Origin: an uncultured Erysipelotrichaceae bacterium
Lineage (GTDB): Bacteria; Bacillota_I; Bacilli_A; RF39; UBA660
Length of the DNA stretch: 23,820 bases
Reading direction: 5' to 3'
Assembly (NCBI GenBank): GCA_902795755.1
Contig: CADBMO010000013.1
Span: 1 to 23,820, forward strand
Shown here: one piece after another, positions 21,293 to 23,820 of the stretch
Layout of the letters: every line of letters starts with the position of its first letter
Numbering within the stretch: the stretch's first letter is position 1
Notes under the pieces: model-generated
Told to the model about the DNA's origin: nothing
What the model saw: the letters and a program-made list of their open reading frames with translations, nothing else
Database searches by the model: none
Made by a program: the position numbers and the translations under genes

Positions 21293-22387
21293 ATGGTAGT
21301 TATTGAAAATGATGACTTAAGATTAATAGTTTTAAGTAATATTAAAGGATTTGGTAAAAAGGTAGATGAAAGACTTCAAGAACTTAGAGGTGAGACTAAA
21401 AGTTATATAGTTCCTATAGAAGAAGCTAGGTTTAATAATGGTGAAGGTAAAGTTAAAATAAATGAAACAATTAGGAATAAAGATGTTTATATAATATCTG
21501 ATATTGGTAATCATAGTATTACTTATAATATGTTTGGATATGAACATCATATGGGGCCTGATGAACACTTAATGGATATTAAAAGAGTAATTTCTGCTAT
21601 TAGAGGTCAAGCTTCTAACATAACGGTTGTTATGCCTCTTTTATACCAATCAAGGCAACATAGAAGAAAAGGTAGGGAATCACTTGATTGTGCGATGGCT
21701 ATTCAAGAATTGCAAGCCTTAGGAGTTAAAACAATAATTACCTTTGACGTACATGATCCGAACATTCAAAACGCTACACCATGTATGTCATTTGAAAACT
21801 TTTATCCAACTCATACAATACTAGAAAGCTTTATCGAAAAAGAGACTCTGGATTATGATAATATGCTAGTGGTAAGTCCTGATACTGGTGCAATGGATAG
21901 GGCAATATACTATGCAAACATGCTTAATACTGATGTTGGTATGTTTTATAAAAGACGTGATTTAACTAAAATAGTTGATGGTAAAAATCCAATTGTACAA
22001 CATGAATATATGGGTAAAGATGTTAATGGTAAAAACGTTATTGTCGTGGATGATATGATAGCATCTGGTGGATCTATGTTAGAAGTTGCAGAAGAGTTAA
22101 AAAAACGTGGTGCCAGCAAAGTATATTTAGTTGCAACGTTTGCATTATTTACAAATGGGCTTGATAAGTTTAATAAAGCTTATAAAGATGGATTGTTTGA
22201 TATGCTTTATACTACTAACTTAACTTATATAAATCCAAAATTAAAAAAACAAAAATGGTTTTATGATGTAGATTGTTCAAGATTTTTATCAAAAATAATA
22301 AATGTTTTAAATAGACATCAATCAATAACACCTCTTTTAAATGGTAAAGAAGAAATTGTTAAACTTATTAATGAGAAGAAGAAATAA
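21293..22387 (+). CDS. prs: Ribose-phosphate pyrophosphokinase (PRPP synthetase), long divergent form
   Basis: 364 residues, compared with about 315 for the B. subtilis enzyme. The N-terminal phosphoribosyl-type domain contains DIGNHSITYNMFG, MPLLYQSRQHRRKGRESLDC and the FDVHDP segment (151-156, in the position of the ATP/metal-binding VDLH of classic Prs). The catalytic loop has KRRD (220-223). The PRPP-binding loop is VVDDMIASGGSM, with Asp253 and Asp254 binding ribose. It makes PRPP from ribose 5-phosphate and ATP for nucleotide, histidine and tryptophan synthesis. It belongs to a divergent long branch seen in Firmicutes, so the annotation rests on the complete motif set. GGGAGGGT (21282-21289) precedes the ATG. 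Its mRNA probably has to pass the leader terminator. Confidence 0.88.
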   Translation: MVVIENDDLRLIVLSNIKGFGKKVDERLQELRGETKSYIVPIEEARFNNGEGKVKINETIRNKDVYIISDIGNHSITYNMFGYEHHMGPDEHLMDIKRVISAIRGQASNITVVMPLLYQSRQHRRKGRESLDCAMAIQELQALGVKTIITFDVHDPNIQNATPCMSFENFYPTHTILESFIEKETLDYDNMLVVSPDTGAMDRAIYYANMLNTDVGMFYKRRDLTKIVDGKNPIVQHEYMGKDVNGKNVIVVDDMIASGGSMLEVAEELKKRGASKVYLVATFALFTNGLDKFNKAYKDGLFDMLYTTNLTYINPKLKKQKWFYDVDCSRFLSKIINVLNRHQSITPLLNGKEEIVKLINEKKK

Positions 22388-22407
22388 CTTTTATTTCTTC
22401 TTTTTTT
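22376..22407 (+). terminator. Intrinsic terminator of prs
   Basis: The stem is 22376-22386 with 22392-22402 (AAGAAGAAATA against TATTTCTTCTT), loop ACTTT, then Ts. The final codons and TAA stop form the 5' arm and first loop base. Confidence 0.9.
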
Positions 22408-22411
22408 GTAG

Positions 22412-22417
22412 TATAAT
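22412..22417 (+). promoter_or_regulatory. -10 element of the thioredoxin/PH-domain operon
   Basis: A perfect TATAAT starts five bases after the prs terminator T-run. No good -35 is seen; the position is taken by the terminator loop and 3' arm. AAGGAGG (22425-22431) and the ATG at 22437 follow, which makes the in-frame upstream start at 22341 unlikely. Confidence 0.5.
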
Positions 22418-22436
22418 CATACATAAGGAGGATATT

Positions 22437-23054
22437 ATGGAGAAAATATTATTAATAATAATTGTGTTATTTTCATTACTAACATTAGCAGCATCTATTT
22501 TTACAGCAATAGTTGTAGGAAAAGAAGCTAAAAACAAAGAATTAGTTAAGGTTTTATCAATAGTTATTGGTTCTATAGTTGGTGCTATTTCTATATTAGC
22601 AATAGTAATACTTATAGCTGGTTCGACAATTGATAATAAAGGAACATCATCAGGTAATGATCCAGCTACAACTACAACAACTTCAGAAAGCGCTGTTGAA
22701 AGTGCAGGGTTTAACGAAGTTAGTTTAGATGAATATCTAGAATTAGTAAAGGGTAGTGATAAAAGTATAATACTAGTTGCAAGACCAACATGTGGTTACT
22801 GTGAACAATTTGCACCAGTATTAAAAGAAGCTATGGAAGATATGAATTTAACAATTAATTATATAGATACTGATAAATTATCTGAAGATGATTGGGATAC
22901 CTTTAGTAACTCTTTAACTTATTTAAAAGAAGAAGAGTGGGGAACACCAACTGTATTAATAGTTCAAAATGGTGAATCATTAGACGTTAGTTCTGGAGCA
23001 ACTGATTTAGATACAATAAAAGAATTCTTTACTAAAAACGGTTTTGGAGAATAA
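22437..23054 (+). CDS. Membrane-tethered thioredoxin-like protein
   Basis: 205 residues. Two hydrophobic helices (about 4-27 and 39-62) are separated by a short charged loop (KEAKNKELVK), then comes a Thr/Ser linker and a thioredoxin fold (about 90-205). The active site is CGYC (Cys119, Cys122) after a VARP strand, and the cis-proline is Pro171 in WGTPT. With a charged loop inside, the domain would face outside, where it could reduce or oxidise disulfides of surface or secreted proteins. The direction of its reaction is unknown, and no DsbD-like partner is in the window. The PH-domain gene starts two bases after its stop, so they form one operon. Confidence 0.8.
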   Translation: MEKILLIIIVLFSLLTLAASIFTAIVVGKEAKNKELVKVLSIVIGSIVGAISILAIVILIAGSTIDNKGTSSGNDPATTTTTSESAVESAGFNEVSLDEYLELVKGSDKSIILVARPTCGYCEQFAPVLKEAMEDMNLTINYIDTDKLSEDDWDTFSNSLTYLKEEEWGTPTVLIVQNGESLDVSSGATDLDTIKEFFTKNGFGE

Positions 23055-23055
23055 T

Positions 23056-23511
23056 ATGAACAGAGATGTATATGAAAATTGTAGGAATTTTAAAAAGAAA
23101 TATCCTATGACTGTTGCATGGAGATTAAAGCAACATGCTTCTGTTGTTCAAAAACATTTAAACGATGATGAAGTTGTTTTATATACGTTTACTGGTCAAA
23201 AAAATTCAAATTTTTTCTCTCCATTTTTTACTACCGTAATAGTTCTTACAAACAAAAGAATGCTATTGGGGAGAAAAAAATATTTGGGTAGATCAGAGTA
23301 TTATTCTATAACACCAGATATGTTAAATGATTTTGAAATAAAAACAAGTATATTTTTTGGTATAGTTGAAATAGATACAATAAAAGAAACATTTTCAATG
23401 AATTGTATTGATAAAAGGGCGTTAACTGACATAGAAGATGCTATATCTAAATACTTAATAAATGAAAAATTAAAAATGTTAAGAAATAATAAAAAAGGAA
23501 GTGAAGAATAA
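23056..23511 (+). CDS. Bacterial PH-domain protein
   Basis: 151 residues, soluble. A helical start (ENCRNFKKKYPMTVAWRLKQHA, about 7-28) leads to a PH-like beta-barrel (about 38-125), with VVLYTFTGQKN, then VIVLTNKRMLLGRKK, which is the common core motif of bacterial PH domains, and SITPDMLNDFEI. A C-terminal helix follows (ALTDIEDAISKYLINEKLKML). Bacterial PH proteins of this type are usually of unknown function, and some bind membranes or act in envelope stress. The start at 23056 is favoured by GGAGA (23046-23050) over an in-frame TTG at 23044 that overlaps the upstream gene. The operon with the thioredoxin gene is clear. Confidence 0.75.
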   Translation: MNRDVYENCRNFKKKYPMTVAWRLKQHASVVQKHLNDDEVVLYTFTGQKNSNFFSPFFTTVIVLTNKRMLLGRKKYLGRSEYYSITPDMLNDFEIKTSIFFGIVEIDTIKETFSMNCIDKRALTDIEDAISKYLINEKLKMLRNNKKGSEE

Positions 23512-23522
23512 CACTTCCTTTT
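23493..23522 (+). terminator. Terminator of the thioredoxin/PH operon
   Basis: AAAAGGAAGTG (23493-23503) pairs with CACTTCCTTTT (23512-23522). The stop codon is in the loop. The T-tail is short. Confidence 0.75.
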
Positions 23523-23543
23523 GCATAAAATATAATATAATAC

Positions 23544-23573
23544 TTGATATTTATTAAGTATTTATGTTATAAT
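23544..23573 (+). promoter_or_regulatory. Promoter of the tRNA-Cys/tRNA-Gly unit
   Basis: TTGATA (23544-23549) and TATAAT (23568-23573) have an 18-base spacer and a TGT extension (23565-23567). The tRNA starts ten bases after the -10. Confidence 0.8.
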
Positions 23574-23583
23574 TTTCTTGCAC

Positions 23584-23658
23584 GGAGCCATAGCCAAGTT
23601 GGTAAGGCATTGGACTGCAACTCCACGATCGCCGGTTCGAGTCCGGCTGGCTCCTCCA
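23584..23658 (+). tRNA. tRNA-Cys (anticodon GCA)
   Basis: 75 nt with encoded CCA. Acceptor GGAGCCA pairs with TGGCTCC (23648-23654). The anticodon loop CTGCAAC gives GCA, and the T-arm GCCGG/CCGGC encloses TTCGAGT. The outermost anticodon-stem position is a U-C mismatch. It is the first gene of a two-tRNA transcript. Confidence 0.92.
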
Positions 23659-23664
23659 ATTTAT

Positions 23665-23739
23665 GCAGGTGTAGTACAACGGCTAGTACGTGGCCTTGCC
23701 AAGGCTGAGACGTGGGTTCGATTCCCATCACTTGCTCCA
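23665..23739 (+). tRNA. tRNA-Gly (anticodon GCC)
   Basis: 75 nt with encoded CCA. Acceptor GCAGGTG pairs with CACTTGC (one G-U). The anticodon loop TTGCCAA gives GCC, and the T-arm GTGGG/CCCAT encloses TTCGATT. It lies six bases after tRNA-Cys with no promoter between, so they are cotranscribed. Confidence 0.92.
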
Positions 23740-23781
23740 GTGACGTTTCTGTTCGAACTTTTTTCGAACTTAATATAAATT

Positions 23782-23808
23782 TCGGTCTGAAATATGACTG
23801 ATTTTTTA
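23782..23808 (+). terminator. Probable terminator of the tRNA unit
   Basis: TCGGTC (23782-23787) pairs with GACTGA (23796-23801, one G-U) and is followed by six Ts. Another hairpin, GTTCGAA/TTCGAAC (23751-23769), lies before it but lacks a T-tail. Confidence 0.55.
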
Positions 23809-23820
23809 TTGCACAAAAAA

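Noticed and set aside
23751..23769. GTTCGAA/TTCGAAC hairpin as tRNA-unit terminator
   Set aside because: The stem is good but is followed by TTAATATAAATT, not a T-run; the next hairpin at 23782-23808 fits better.
23578..23778. 66-codon open frame over the last two tRNA genes
   Set aside because: It lies over tRNA-Cys and tRNA-Gly, has no RBS, and its translation only reflects tRNA sequence.
1..23820. CRISPR array, rRNA gene or insertion sequence
   Set aside because: No regularly spaced direct repeats, rRNA sequence or transposase gene was seen anywhere in the window.

Overview
The window is AT-rich, densely packed bacterial DNA in which every protein and tRNA gene lies on the + strand. It looks like a low-GC Firmicutes chromosome, probably one of the uncultured gut Bacilli or Erysipelotrichia-like lineages. 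The reasons are strong Shine-Dalgarno sites (GGAGG, GGTGAT), extended -10 promoters (TGn-TATAAT), compact intergenic gaps with intrinsic terminators, a QueH-type queuosine enzyme, and many single-pass surface proteins. TGA is used as a stop (13989-13991) and tryptophan is TGG, so the code is standard and not mycoplasma-like. The taxonomic placement is inference.

Layout: (1) 79-5260 holds a lipoprotein, a FabG-like reductase, dinD followed by an aluminium-resistance-type PLP lyase, and a membrane-anchored polysaccharide deacetylase followed by an 84-residue membrane protein. (2) 5315-10434 holds a GH25-LysM lysozyme, tRNA-Gln(CUG), an 806-residue leucine-rich-repeat surface protein and a GT-C-type membrane glycosyltransferase. 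(3) 10495-12325 holds tRNA-Glu(CUC) and glutamyl-tRNA synthetase. (4) 12337-12677 is the only gap above 300 bases. It holds a compact structured element with a 35-codon hydrophobic peptide ORF, several alternative hairpins and a minus-strand promoter, and it resembles a type I toxin-antitoxin locus. (5) 12678-19503 holds a very short UvrD-like helicase, a 923-residue FIVAR/cadherin-like surface protein and a PMCA-type calcium ATPase. (6) 19557-21073 is a translationally coupled pair, a transglutaminase-like protein and QueH. (7) 21127-22387 is a leader with a 25-codon ORF and terminator, then PRPP synthetase. (8) 22437-23739 holds a membrane-tethered thioredoxin, a PH-domain protein, and tRNA-Cys and tRNA-Gly.

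Working together: cell-envelope genes form a theme (deacetylase, lysozyme, LRR and FIVAR surface proteins, glycosyltransferase, thioredoxin), and translation genes form a second (tRNAs, GltX, QueH). Most genes look like single-gene units with their own promoter and terminator. At many 3' ends the stop codon lies inside the terminator hairpin, which fits transcription that runs ahead of translation, as described in Bacillus subtilis.

The most interesting item is the 12389-12663 element. On the + strand a 5' segment can pair with a 3' segment over 18 positions including two G-U wobbles. On the - strand a TTGCAT-17-TATAAT promoter faces a hairpin plus U-tail whose single C-A mismatch becomes G-U only in the minus RNA. 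This is the layout expected of a toxin mRNA with a cis-antisense RNA, but a MITE-like origin is a competing reading.
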